Shown here: piece after piece, positions 9,950 to 17,405 of the stretch
How the letters are laid out: each line of letters opens with the position of its first letter
Numbering within the stretch: position 1 is the stretch's first letter
Source of the DNA: Stutzerimonas stutzeri
GTDB taxonomy: Bacteria > Pseudomonadota > Gammaproteobacteria > Pseudomonadales > Pseudomonadaceae
Assembly: GCF_038561965.1 (NCBI RefSeq)
Contig: NZ_CP139348.1
Coordinates: forward strand, 4,526,001-4,590,000
DNA: 64,000 nt
Direction of reading: 5' to 3'
Position numbers and translations under genes: made by a program
Notes under the pieces: generated by a model
Database searches by the model: none
Seen by the model: the letters and a program-made list of their open reading frames with translations, nothing else
What the model was told of the DNA's origin: nothing

Positions 9950-10244
9950 CTGAAGCCTCATATTTGTCTTTGCTCATTTTTCTTATCGCCCACCAAGCAT
10001 CCGCTATTGCGGATTTACGCTTTCTTAGAGCGTAGAGATTTTTTCCTGATTTGGTTCTGATGATTGATGATCTTATTTCGGACTTTGACTCATTAAGAAC
10101 GCCCATAATGACCGCTTCAGGGAGTTTTGTTTCAACTGCAAGGCCATGAACTGTTCGATAATCCCACTTGTTATTTTTCATTGCCATAAGCACAAGCTCT
10201 TTCGGTGGCTTTTTTGCCTTTTTATAGCTTTTTGTTGAGCTCAT
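9936..10244 (-). CDS. Small basic protein, possible winged-helix (cassette gene)
   Basis: 102 residues with a lysine-rich N-terminus. The segment WDYRTVHGLAVETKLPEAVIM followed by a basic stretch ending NLYALRKRK looks like a winged helix-turn-helix. That is inference from pattern, with no named family recognised. The ATG at 10244 has AAGGAG upstream and lies 17 bp inside the cassette boundary at 10261-10268, the normal layout for a first cassette gene. The C-terminus is acidic (ASDDDI). It overlaps the downstream membrane-protein gene, suggesting the two products work together. Confidence 0.7.
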   Translation of the reverse strand: MSSTKSYKKAKKPPKELVLMAMKNNKWDYRTVHGLAVETKLPEAVIMGVLNESKSEIRSSIIRTKSGKNLYALRKRKSAIADAWWAIRKMSKDKYEASDDDI

Positions 10245-10260
10245 TGGCGTACTCCTTATG

Positions 10261-10337
10261 GCTATAACGCTGGCGTAACGGGCCAGTTTGTGGAGCGGCA
10301 GCGGAACAAAGCGGTCCCGTTGACGCGCTTGTTAACG
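10261..10337 (-). repeat. attC-like integron recombination site A
   Basis: On the plus strand the outer cores are GCTATAAC (10261-10268) and GTTAACG (10331-10337). The inner arms GGCGTAACGGG and CCCGTTGACGCGC pair with one unpaired base in the right arm, the extrahelical base characteristic of attC sites. It lies 3 bp beyond the stop codon of the 10340-11206 gene and 17 bp before the start of the next gene, exactly at a cassette boundary for minus-strand genes. Confidence 0.72.
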
Positions 10338-10339
10338 AT

Positions 10340-11206
10340 TTACCGCAAACGAACATCAAACATATGCTCGCTTCGTGGCTGAGGTTTATGTATTGAGTAT
10401 AGGCACGTGTTGCGCGGGCTATCCAACTTTGTCAGGATATGGCTGGCACCAATGCTAGCCAGAACACTCGTCAGCTTCGTCTTGTTATTCGGGAAATTTA
10501 AGTGTTCTGTATTGAGAGGCTTTGGCTTAAAATATTGAATCAAACTTGCTTCAAATGTTTCCACAACTTGTGGGAATGTAATTCCATCACATTCCAATTC
10601 GCCCGGCTTATAAAGAACCAGGGAGACGCTTCTAAACAAATCTCTATCGTTTAGCTCACCGAGGACAAGCTGTAATTTGTCATGCCCTTCTCCCAGCCTC
10701 TCTTGAGCTGTTCGACCATTCTTTGCTGCCATCCCAATATATTCGATCTTTAGAGGCACAGGAGCGTCAAGGTTCGTACCGTAGGCTGTGATAAATGATA
10801 GATTGCAATTGAATTTCTGGCTCGCATAGCCATTTAATGGCTCTAATTCGAAGCTATCGTAATCTCTTCCATATTTACATGGCTTCACAGAGCGAATCGG
10901 AAGCAAGGGAGAATTGAACTTAATGAGTTGAGCCTGCTTCTTTCCATCTTCAGCCTCGTAGGCTATTTTAGCCTCGAACTTGTCATACCCTGTTTGCCTT
11001 ACGCTCTCTGGTATAACTTTAAATTTTGTATGCGTGACAATTAAGTATGTATGAAATCCAGTAAAATTACCGTAAAAGAACAACCTATGATCTTCATTAA
11101 CTTGGTGAACATAGAGATCATCATCTTTTGAGGGGGCCAAATCTAATAGACCGATACTTCTAGGAGGGACGATCGTCCCTGGCCCCGACAGTAAGCACAA
11201 AGTCAA
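10340..11206 (-). CDS. Unknown cassette protein with possible GIY-YIG-like region
   Basis: 288 residues. The start is a TTG at 11206 with AGGA 8 nt upstream. No named family is certain. The middle contains YIGMAAKNGRTAQERLGEGHDKLQ and, about 75 residues later, ETFEASLIQYFKPKPLN. This order (YIG, then an arginine/lysine helix, then E..LI..F.P..N) resembles a GIY-YIG endonuclease-like fold, but that is a hypothesis. The N-terminal ~120 residues are beta-rich and unrecognised. Base composition is clearly more A+T-rich than the chromosome, consistent with an acquired cassette. Confidence 0.65.
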   Translation of the reverse strand: MTLCLLSGPGTIVPPRSIGLLDLAPSKDDDLYVHQVNEDHRLFFYGNFTGFHTYLIVTHTKFKVIPESVRQTGYDKFEAKIAYEAEDGKKQAQLIKFNSPLLPIRSVKPCKYGRDYDSFELEPLNGYASQKFNCNLSFITAYGTNLDAPVPLKIEYIGMAAKNGRTAQERLGEGHDKLQLVLGELNDRDLFRSVSLVLYKPGELECDGITFPQVVETFEASLIQYFKPKPLNTEHLNFPNNKTKLTSVLASIGASHILTKLDSPRNTCLYSIHKPQPRSEHMFDVRLR

Positions 11207-11225
11207 TTTATTTCCTCATACTATA

Positions 11226-11290
11226 TTTGCGTTAACTATAATTAGACACCAATTGGCGTATAAAACGCCGAACGGGCTTGGCGTATAAAA
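11226..11290 (-). other. Possible attI remnant with 13-bp direct repeats
   Basis: A GTTAAC core at 11231-11236 lies just upstream (minus sense) of the first cassette gene. Immediately beyond it are two exact 13-bp direct repeats (TTGGCGTATAAAA at 11253-11265 and 11278-11290, 25 bp apart). Integron attI sites combine a GTT core with integrase-binding direct repeats, so this is a candidate attI. No integrase reading frame is visible to its right. From 11291 to 11545 nothing else was recognised. Confidence 0.4.
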
Positions 11291-11545
11291 TTCCGTCCGA
11301 CTCTCTTCCGAGGCCCTAGATCCGGCCTTCTCAGGGAGGCAGGATGTTTATACACCAGCTGCAAGAAGCCTGAAATTGATCCCAATCCATAGATTGCACC
11401 GCGCGCGACCTTGAGCACCCTTTGCAGACTTGCCGTGTCGATAAAGTGTCGAAATCAATGCGGTCCAGAGCGGAACAAAGCTAGCCCCTACATGCCGCAG
11501 GCCCAGCAAAGCCGAAGACAGCCGACCACTGCAAGCCAAAAAAAC

Positions 11546-11572
11546 GAGTTCGACTCTCACTGCCTTCCGCCA
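11546..11572 (+). repeat. 27-bp direct repeat, right copy (tRNA-Sec 3' fragment)
   Basis: Exact copy of 9376-9402. The remaining tRNA body is absent, so this is not a second tRNA gene but the distal attachment-site copy of the island. Confidence 0.9.
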
Positions 11573-11711
11573 TCTGCTCCACGCCTCCGTCCTCCGTCCT
11601 CGCACCACCCTGCGACAGCCTGCCCCACTTCGTAATATCAAAAAGCCATCGCGCTATAGGGCGAAGCACGTCACAATCGGCGCTTTTCTTTCCAGGGATA
11701 GGAGAGGCTAC

Positions 11712-12029
11712 GTGAGTGATCGGGCCGACGAGCGTCGAGCGTTTCATGCACTGCGGGACCATATTGATTGTCTGCTGGCCGCGGGTGCCTCGCTGATCGG
11801 GCGTGATCCGGTGCAGCTGAGTCTGGAGGGGCGGACGCTGACGGTGCGGCACGGGATGCTGGTCAACGAGAACGGCCATCAGGACCTGATCGAGACACTG
11901 GCCGAGCTGGAGTGGACGAACAAGCGCACGCGCGACCTGGCCATCGATATCTGCATTCGGCAGCTGGACCATGCGATCAGGGCGAGTTGCGTCACGGTGC
12001 GGGGCAGCTCGACGCCCGACAAGTCCTAA
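11712..12029 (+). CDS. Conserved-looking hypothetical protein
   Basis: 105 residues starting at a GTG with AGGAGAG upstream. It looks like a small soluble alpha/beta protein (a predicted helix, then LEGRTLTVRHGMLVNENGHQDLI, then helices). No family was recognised. Its last 20 or so codons lie inside the first unit of a tandem duplication, and a decayed second copy of that segment follows the stop codon. Confidence 0.6.
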   Translation: MSDRADERRAFHALRDHIDCLLAAGASLIGRDPVQLSLEGRTLTVRHGMLVNENGHQDLIETLAELEWTNKRTRDLAIDICIRQLDHAIRASCVTVRGSSTPDKS

Positions 12030-12030
12030 G

Positions 12031-12056
12031 TGCGGGGTGCGGGGTGCGGGGTGCGG
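12031..12056 (+). repeat. Short tandem repeat TGCGGGG
   Basis: Three complete 7-bp TGCGGGG units followed by TGCGG, lying just after the stop of the 11712-12029 gene. Likely slippage-prone. Confidence 0.9.
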
Positions 12057-12092
12057 CGCAATCGTCAGGATTTGATCGATTGATGTTGGCAG

Positions 12093-12117
12093 GTGGTGGG
12101 CTGAAGCCCACCCTACG
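12093..12117 (+). repeat. REP-like palindrome 1
   Basis: GGTGGGCT-GA-AGCCCACC (8-bp perfect stem, 12095-12112) followed by CTACG. The same element recurs at 12231, 22267 and 22344, always outside genes, as expected for pseudomonad REP sequences. Confidence 0.75.
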
Positions 12118-12230
12118 TTGCATCGCATGCGATCAGGGCGAGTTGCGACAAGGCTCTCGAGGGTTCGACGCCGGATAAGTCTTGAGCGCGCGGCGCGGGG
12201 CAATCCCCAGGCAATCGATTGGTGTCGGCT

Positions 12231-12254
12231 TGGTGGGCTGAAGCCCGCCCTACG
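12231..12254 (+). repeat. REP-like palindrome 2
   Basis: Same motif as the copy at 12093, with one stem mismatch (AAGCCCGCC). It forms the end of the second unit of the local tandem duplication. Confidence 0.7.
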
Positions 12255-12266
12255 TAGGCGCCGCGC

Positions 12267-12731
12267 CTATTTCCACTGCAACGCCTGCACATGCGCGTTG
12301 GCGGGGTCGAAGTTGTCGAGCCGCATACGTTCGGCGATGGCTGCCGCTGCGGCTTCGCCCAGCGGGAATTGGTCGCGCACGGCGGCCCAGTCTGTGGGCT
12401 GCAGGCGGACCATCCAACCCTCTCCGTAACAATCCTGATTGATCAGCGCTGGGCGCTTCAGCAGTGCTTCGTTCACAGCCAATAGCTCACCGGCGACCGG
12501 GCTGCGCGCTGACGAGGCAGCCTTGGCGAACTCCACTACACCGAAACTGCGTTCGCGCTCGATGCGCGCGCCGACGCGTTTGGGCGTGAAGGCGAATATC
12601 TGGCCGTACAGCGCGCAGCCGTAGGCGGTCAGGCCAATGGTGATGCTGCCGTCCGGTTCTTCACGCAGCCACAGGCTGTGCTCTGGCGCGTAGCGCAGCG
12701 AGTCGGGGAATTCCAGGCCGTGTACGTTCAT
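12267..12731 (-). CDS. GcvH-like lipoyl-domain protein
   Basis: 154 residues with the glycine-cleavage H-protein fold. The lipoyl-lysine site is the segment VEFAKAASSARSPVAGEL, matching the VESVKAAS..APVSGEI pattern of GcvH, and the N-terminal RYAPEHSLWL resembles the family start. It is longer than ordinary GcvH (about 125-130) and there is no gcvT or gcvP nearby. It starts inside the end of the DsrE-like gene (4-nt overlap). It may be a lipoate-binding relative of GcvH used in sulfur chemistry rather than glycine cleavage; that is inference from its partner. Confidence 0.8.
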   Translation of the reverse strand: MNVHGLEFPDSLRYAPEHSLWLREEPDGSITIGLTAYGCALYGQIFAFTPKRVGARIERERSFGVVEFAKAASSARSPVAGELLAVNEALLKRPALINQDCYGEGWMVRLQPTDWAAVRDQFPLGEAAAAAIAERMRLDNFDPANAHVQALQWK

Positions 12732-13102
12732 AGGCTCAGCACCCGGTCGTATTCAAGGATCATTTGTGCGAGTTCGCCGCCGCTGGATATCTCGTCCAGC
12801 TCGGCGATCAGCATCGCCGGGTCTACCGGTACCCCCGGCTGGCGACACATCAGCAGCCGCGCGCCGGCCTGTTTGGCGTTGCGGATGAAATGCAGCAACG
12901 GCTCACCGCCATCTACCGCGCGCAGTGTTTCGGCTGTTTCACGGCGCGCCAGCTGTGCGCCCTCGCCTGTCAGGTAAAGGGTGACCTCTGCATCCATGCA
13001 GGCGAGCAATGTGGCGATATGGAACGGCGCGGCGCAGCGCGCCGGGGTGCTGGGGCCGCTGGCGACCAGAATCAGTACGCGTTGTGAACCGTCTTGTTCC
13101 AT
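12728..13102 (-). CDS. DsrE/DsrF-like family protein
   Basis: 124 residues with a DsrE-like alpha/beta fold: RVLILVASGPSTPA, then CAAPFHIATLLACMDAEVTLYLTGEGA, then a LLMCRQPG segment carrying a cysteine in the position where sulfur-relay members hold theirs. Members of this family carry or transfer sulfur. It is translationally coupled to the GcvH-like gene, the only other gene in this minus-strand unit. Confidence 0.78.
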   Translation of the reverse strand: MEQDGSQRVLILVASGPSTPARCAAPFHIATLLACMDAEVTLYLTGEGAQLARRETAETLRAVDGGEPLLHFIRNAKQAGARLLMCRQPGVPVDPAMLIAELDEISSGGELAQMILEYDRVLSL

Positions 13103-13252
13103 AAATCCTCGCGGATGCCGCTATGTGGGTTTAAGCCGCCAACCGCACGTTCGCCGCTGTTCGGCCCATAGCATGAAACTATCATCACCATAGCCTACAG
13201 TTTGAAAACCTTGGTCTAGGATTTTCACGGATGCACTGAGAGGAGATGGAGC

Positions 13253-14434
13253 ATGTTGGCAACATTGCTACCGGCCCTTAAAGAACTCGCGCTGCCGCTG
13301 AAGCTTCAACTATGGGACGGCAACGAGATCGACATCGGCCCCGCGCCCAGCGTCACGCTGGTCATCAAAGACCCGAACCTGGTCACTCGGCTAGCGCGCC
13401 CGAGTCTGGATATGCTCGGCGCCGCCTACGTCGAAGGGCAGATCGACCTGCTCGGTCCGCTGGACGAAGTCATTCGCATAGGCGATGTGCTCAGCCGGGC
13501 GTTGGGCAAGGACCATTTCGCAGCACCCGAGCGCGAGGCACACGACAAGGCTACCGATGCCGAGGCGATTTCCTATCACTATGACCTCTCCAACGACTTT
13601 TACCGGCTGTGGCTGGACCGGGAGATGGTCTATTCCTGCGCCTATTTCGAGACCGGCGAGGAGGATATCGACCAGGCGCAGCAGGCCAAGCTACGGCTGA
13701 TTTGCCGCAAGCTGCGGCTCAAGCCAGGCGAGCGGTTGCTGGATGTGGGCTGCGGCTGGGGTGGGCTGGCGCGTTTTGCGGCGCGGGAATTCGGCGCGCA
13801 GGTGTTGGGCATCACCCTGAGCCGAGAGCAGCTGGCACTGGCCCGCGAGCGCGTCGCCGCCGAGGGCTTGCAGGACCAGGTGCGGCTTGAGCTGCTGGAT
13901 TACCGCGACCTGCCGGCCGATGGCAGCTTCGATAAGGTGGTGAGCGTCGGCATGTTCGAGCATGTCGGCCACGCCAATCTGCCGCTGTATTGCCGGCAGC
14001 TGTTCGGCGCGGTTCGCCCGGGCGGGCTGGTGCTCAATCACGGCATTACCTCGCGCCACCTCGATGGCCGGCCGGTGAGCCATGGCGCGGGGGCATTCAT
14101 CGACCGCTACGTGTTCCCCCACGGTGAGCTGCCGCATCTGGTGAACATCAGCAGTTGCATCAGTGAGACGGGATTGGAAATTGTCGACGTGGAAAGCCTG
14201 CGCCTGCACTACGCACGTACGCTGCAGCTGTGGAGCGAACGCCTGGAAACACACATGCGCGAAGCCGAGCAGCTGGTGCCGGAGCGTGCGTTGCGGATCT
14301 GGCGGGTATATCTGGCCGGTTGCGCCTATGGCTTTCGCCGCGACTGGATCGATCTGCATCAGATCCTGGCCAGCAAACCACTGCCGGATGGCTCTCACGA
14401 GTTGCCCTGGACCCGGGCCGATATCTATCAGTAA
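13253..14434 (+). CDS. cfa: Cyclopropane-fatty-acyl-phospholipid synthase
   Basis: SAM-dependent enzyme that adds a methylene bridge to unsaturated acyl chains of membrane phospholipids. The SAM-binding motif LLDVGCGWGGLA and the family segments YHYDLSNDFYRLWLD and YSCAYF are clear. The ATG at 13253 follows AGAGGAGATGGAGC. The 393 residues are normal. It stands alone, divergent from the DsrE/GcvH pair. Confidence 0.94.
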   Translation: MLATLLPALKELALPLKLQLWDGNEIDIGPAPSVTLVIKDPNLVTRLARPSLDMLGAAYVEGQIDLLGPLDEVIRIGDVLSRALGKDHFAAPEREAHDKATDAEAISYHYDLSNDFYRLWLDREMVYSCAYFETGEEDIDQAQQAKLRLICRKLRLKPGERLLDVGCGWGGLARFAAREFGAQVLGITLSREQLALARERVAAEGLQDQVRLELLDYRDLPADGSFDKVVSVGMFEHVGHANLPLYCRQLFGAVRPGGLVLNHGITSRHLDGRPVSHGAGAFIDRYVFPHGELPHLVNISSCISETGLEIVDVESLRLHYARTLQLWSERLETHMREAEQLVPERALRIWRVYLAGCAYGFRRDWIDLHQILASKPLPDGSHELPWTRADIYQ

Positions 14435-14470
14435 GGACGCGAACCCGGCCAGCGCAGGCCGGGTGTTTCG

Positions 14471-14723
14471 CTAGGTTGATGCCTGGTTGGCGCAGCCGAT
14501 GCACAGCGGATTGGCCGGGTCGAAATCCAGCCGCCCTGTGGCGATCGCTTCACCGCACTCGGCGCAGTAACCGTAGTCACCTTCCTCGATTCGCTTGAGC
14601 ACCAGCCGTACCCGCACCAGATCACGTTGCGTCCGGCGCGGCCTGCTGCTGCAGCGCATCCATGCGCGACAGGCGGCCGACGCTGCTCTGATCGAGTCGA
14701 CGCTCTGCCCCCCCGCGGCCCAT
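14471..14723 (-). pseudogene. DksA/TraR-like zinc-finger protein, frameshifted
   Basis: The C-terminal part is intact: RIEEGDYGYCAECGEAIATGR..CIGCA is the four-cysteine finger of DksA/TraR relatives. In the adjacent frame upstream lies LDQSSVGRLSRMDALQQQA, the segment that normally precedes it in this family. The two are joined if one base is restored near 14636-14643. A run of seven G at about 14708-14715 could hide a further shift. The N-terminal region is short because sulP-uspA lies directly upstream. It could be a real pseudogene or a sequencing error. Confidence 0.65.
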
Positions 14724-14760
14724 CCGTGTAGCGCCCGACGTCCGGCACGACGCCGATGGC

Positions 14761-15612
14761 TCAGCGCAGCAACAGCAGTGGTGTGCGGGTGGTGCGGATC
14801 ATGTTGGTGGTGGTGCTACCGACGAAGAACTGGCGAATGCGCGAGTGGCCGTAGGCCCCCATCACCAGCAGATCGATACCGTGCTCGGTCTGATAGGCAT
14901 GCAGAGTCGGCTCGACCTCACCGGCGCGGATGGCGATTTCCACGGCGAAACCAGCAGCTATCAGCACATCACGGGCGCTTTCCAGCTGGGCATGGTTGTC
15001 AGCGGTGTCGGCTGTGACCATCACCAGATGGATCGGCATGCCTTTAAACAGCGGGCTGCCGGCCAGCATTTCCAAGCCCTTGCGGCTGGTGGCGCTGCCG
15101 TCGAAAGCCAGCATCACGCTTTGCGGCGCGCTGAAGTCGCCTGGGGCAACCAGAATCGGCCGCTGCATGGTGCGGATGACGTTCTCCAGCTGGCTGCCGA
15201 TGTGCTGAATGGCATCGCCGCTGTCCTCGCCTTGCCGACCGATGACCAGCAGGCGCGTCTCATCCTGCAGATCACGCAGCGACTCCACCAGATCACCGTG
15301 GCGCTGGCGGCACTCGAGCTGAGCGACACCGGCGGAAGTGGCGCGTTGACGCGCGGCATCGAGCATCATGCGGCCCTCTTCGAGCGCCAGCTTGGCGCGC
15401 TTCTCATCCAGCGTGGCGAGTTCCTGCAGGAGAAACTCGCGACTGCCCAGGCCGATGATGCCGCTCAGATCACCCGACGCCGGGTACTGCTGACGGTCCA
15501 GCACATGCAGCAGCGTCAGGGGCGCGTCCAGGCGCTTGCTGGCCCAGGCCGAATAGTCGCAAACCGCCGCGGCCTGCGGTGATCCGTCGATACAAGCCAT
15601 TACGTGGGTCAT
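14761..15612 (-). CDS. Tandem universal stress protein (UspA family)
   Basis: 283 residues made of two Usp domains in tandem. The first starts MTHVMACIDGS; the second starts around SVMLAFDGS. The C-terminal domain keeps a nucleotide-binding G-x2-G-x9-G(S/T) motif (VMGAYGHSRIRQFFVGST), and a related motif is seen in the first (VIGRQGE). It lies 14 bp after sulP on the same strand, so it is probably co-transcribed with the transporter and may sense nucleotide or energy state for it. Confidence 0.9.
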   Translation of the reverse strand: MTHVMACIDGSPQAAAVCDYSAWASKRLDAPLTLLHVLDRQQYPASGDLSGIIGLGSREFLLQELATLDEKRAKLALEEGRMMLDAARQRATSAGVAQLECRQRHGDLVESLRDLQDETRLLVIGRQGEDSGDAIQHIGSQLENVIRTMQRPILVAPGDFSAPQSVMLAFDGSATSRKGLEMLAGSPLFKGMPIHLVMVTADTADNHAQLESARDVLIAAGFAVEIAIRAGEVEPTLHAYQTEHGIDLLVMGAYGHSRIRQFFVGSTTTNMIRTTRTPLLLLR

Positions 15613-15626
15613 TGTTGTTCTCCTGA

Positions 15627-17114
15627 TCAGTGGCTCATGAGCTTGTCGATGGCCTCGGGTTTGTCATGCACACCGAAGCGGTCGACGATGGTGGCGCTGG
15701 CTTCGTTCAGACCCAGCACTTCGACCTCGGTGCCTTCGCGGCGGAACTTGATGACCACCTTGTCCAGCGCCGCCACGGCGGTGATGTCCCAGAAATGTGC
15801 ACGGGACAGGTCGATGGTGACCTTGCCGAGGGCTTCCTTGAAGTCGAACGCACCGGTGAATTTGTCCGATGAGCTGAAGAATACCTGCCCGACCACCTTG
15901 TAGGTGCGCTGATTGCCGGCGGCATCCAGCTCCGAACCGATGTGCAGGTAGTGGCCAATCTTGTTGGCGAAGAACATCGCCGCCAACAACACGCCTGCCA
16001 GAACACCGTAGGCCAGGTTGTGGGTGAAGACCACCACCACCACGGTGACGACCATGACGATGTTGGTGGAAAGCGGATAGCGTTTGAGGTTGCGCACCGA
16101 ATCCCAGCTGAAGGTGCCGATGGACACCATGATCATTACCGCGACCAACGCGGCCATGGGGATCTGCCCGACCCAATCGCTGAGGAACACCACCATCAGC
16201 AACAGCACGACGCCGGCGATCAGGGTCGACAGGCGGGTGCGGCCGCCGGATTTCACGTTGATCACCGACTGGCCGATCATCGCGCAACCGGCCATGCCAC
16301 CAAACAGGCCGGAGACGATGTTGGAAATGCCCTGCCCCTTGCACTCGCGGTTCTTGTCGCTGCCGGTATCGGTCAGGTCGTCGACGATGGTCGCGGTCAT
16401 CAGCGACTCCAGCAGGCCGACCACGGCCAGCGCGGCGGAATACGGGAGGATGATTGCCAGGGTTTCGAAGGTCAGCGGCACTTCCGGCCAGAGGAAGACC
16501 GGCAGGGTGTCGGGCAGGTCGCCCATGTCGGCCACGGTGCGGATATCCAGACCGAGGTACATTGCAATGCCGGTCAGCACCAGGATGCACACCAGCGGCG
16601 AGGGTATGACCTTGCCGATCTTCGGCACGTAGGGGAACAGGTAGATGATGCCGAGGCCCGCAGCGGTCATCGCGTAGACGTGCCAAGTGACGTCCGTCAG
16701 CTCCGGCAGCTGGGCCATGAAGATGAGGATGGCCAGCGCATTGACGAAGCCGGTGACCACCGAGCGCGAGACGAAGCGCATCAGCGAGCCGAGGCGCAGG
16801 TAGCCGGCGCCGATCTGCAGCACACCACAGAGCAGCGTCGCCGCCAGCAGGTATTGCAGTCCGTGCTCGCGCACCAGCGTCACCATCAGCAGCGCCATGG
16901 CGCCGGTAGCGGCGGAGATCATCCCCGGCCGGCCGCCGGTGAAGGCGATCACCACGGCGATACAGAACGAGGCATACAAGCCGACCCGCGGATCAACCCC
17001 GGCGATGATGGAAAAGGCGATGGCTTCGGGAATCAGCGCCAGGGCGACAACGAGGCCGGACAGTACGTCGCCACGGACGTTGGAGAACCAGTTTTGTTTG
17101 ATCGATTGCAGCAT
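15627..17114 (-). CDS. SulP family anion transporter with STAS domain
   Basis: 495 residues with about ten to twelve hydrophobic helices and a C-terminal STAS domain (from about residue 400). The N-terminal region (GDVLSGLVVALALIPEAIAFS) and the FGGMAGCAMIGQS segment are typical of SulP permeases. The substrate (sulfate, bicarbonate or another anion) cannot be fixed from sequence. It is the first gene of a sulP-uspA unit. Confidence 0.9.
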   Translation of the reverse strand: MLQSIKQNWFSNVRGDVLSGLVVALALIPEAIAFSIIAGVDPRVGLYASFCIAVVIAFTGGRPGMISAATGAMALLMVTLVREHGLQYLLAATLLCGVLQIGAGYLRLGSLMRFVSRSVVTGFVNALAILIFMAQLPELTDVTWHVYAMTAAGLGIIYLFPYVPKIGKVIPSPLVCILVLTGIAMYLGLDIRTVADMGDLPDTLPVFLWPEVPLTFETLAIILPYSAALAVVGLLESLMTATIVDDLTDTGSDKNRECKGQGISNIVSGLFGGMAGCAMIGQSVINVKSGGRTRLSTLIAGVVLLLMVVFLSDWVGQIPMAALVAVMIMVSIGTFSWDSVRNLKRYPLSTNIVMVVTVVVVVFTHNLAYGVLAGVLLAAMFFANKIGHYLHIGSELDAAGNQRTYKVVGQVFFSSSDKFTGAFDFKEALGKVTIDLSRAHFWDITAVAALDKVVIKFRREGTEVEVLGLNEASATIVDRFGVHDKPEAIDKLMSH

Positions 17115-17405
17115 CGGGCTATCCAGAGCAAAAGCACCACCATGCAGACCACGAGCGGCCGGCAGGGATACAAGGCTAGTTTTTTAGTTTGAGTGATTCA
17201 GCTGTCGGTGGGCGAACGCACGGGCAGCAGCGTACGACCGCCCCATGACAGGCAGTCGCAAAGTGAAGCGAGGGGGCGGAGCGCTATGGCGGACTAGGCA
17301 GCCAGGTCATGGGCATTACGAGCTCTTTTCTGAGGGACTCGCCGGGCGAGTCGCATTCGGGGGGCGACATTCTAGTTGCATGCCCCCCGTTTTACGACCG
17401 CCAAT

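Larger units (their letters stand above)
9376..11572. mobile_element. Mini-island at tRNA-Sec carrying integron-type cassettes
   Basis: The segment is bounded by an exact 27-bp direct repeat: the 3' end of tRNA-Sec (9376-9402) and a second copy at 11546-11572. This is the footprint left by a site-specific integrase using the tRNA 3' end. The interior is visibly richer in A+T than the flanks and holds three minus-strand genes that do not resemble their neighbours. Two attC-like sites and one attI-like site lie between them. No integrase or recombinase gene is visible, so the element is either a remnant or mobilised in trans. Confidence 0.75.
11970..12254 (+). repeat. Imperfect tandem duplication (~150 bp unit)
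   Basis: Unit 1 (11970-12117) and unit 2 (12126-12254) both open with the same 22 bp (11970-11991 = 12126-12147). They share further blocks around GACGCC..GA.AAGTC, then GCAATC, then GATCGATTG, and both finish with a REP-like palindrome ending CCTACG. The offset is 156 bp. Unit 1 contains the 3' end of the 105-residue gene; unit 2 has lost that reading frame. Confidence 0.75.

Noticed and set aside
11291..11545. Degenerate integrase gene next to the attI-like site
   Set aside because: Short frames in both directions show no tyrosine-recombinase motifs by eye; a translated search would be needed to find remnants.
11546..11572. A second tRNA-Sec gene
   Set aside because: Only the last 27 nt of the tRNA are present; there is no anticodon arm or 5' acceptor strand.
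12031..12056. CRISPR-like array
   Set aside because: The repeat is a simple 7-bp tandem unit without spacers. No CRISPR array or cas gene is seen anywhere in the window.
15942..17192. 416-codon His/Gln-rich frame opposite the SulP gene
   Set aside because: Composition is the mirror of a membrane protein gene; no domain, and the opposite strand is a well-supported transporter.
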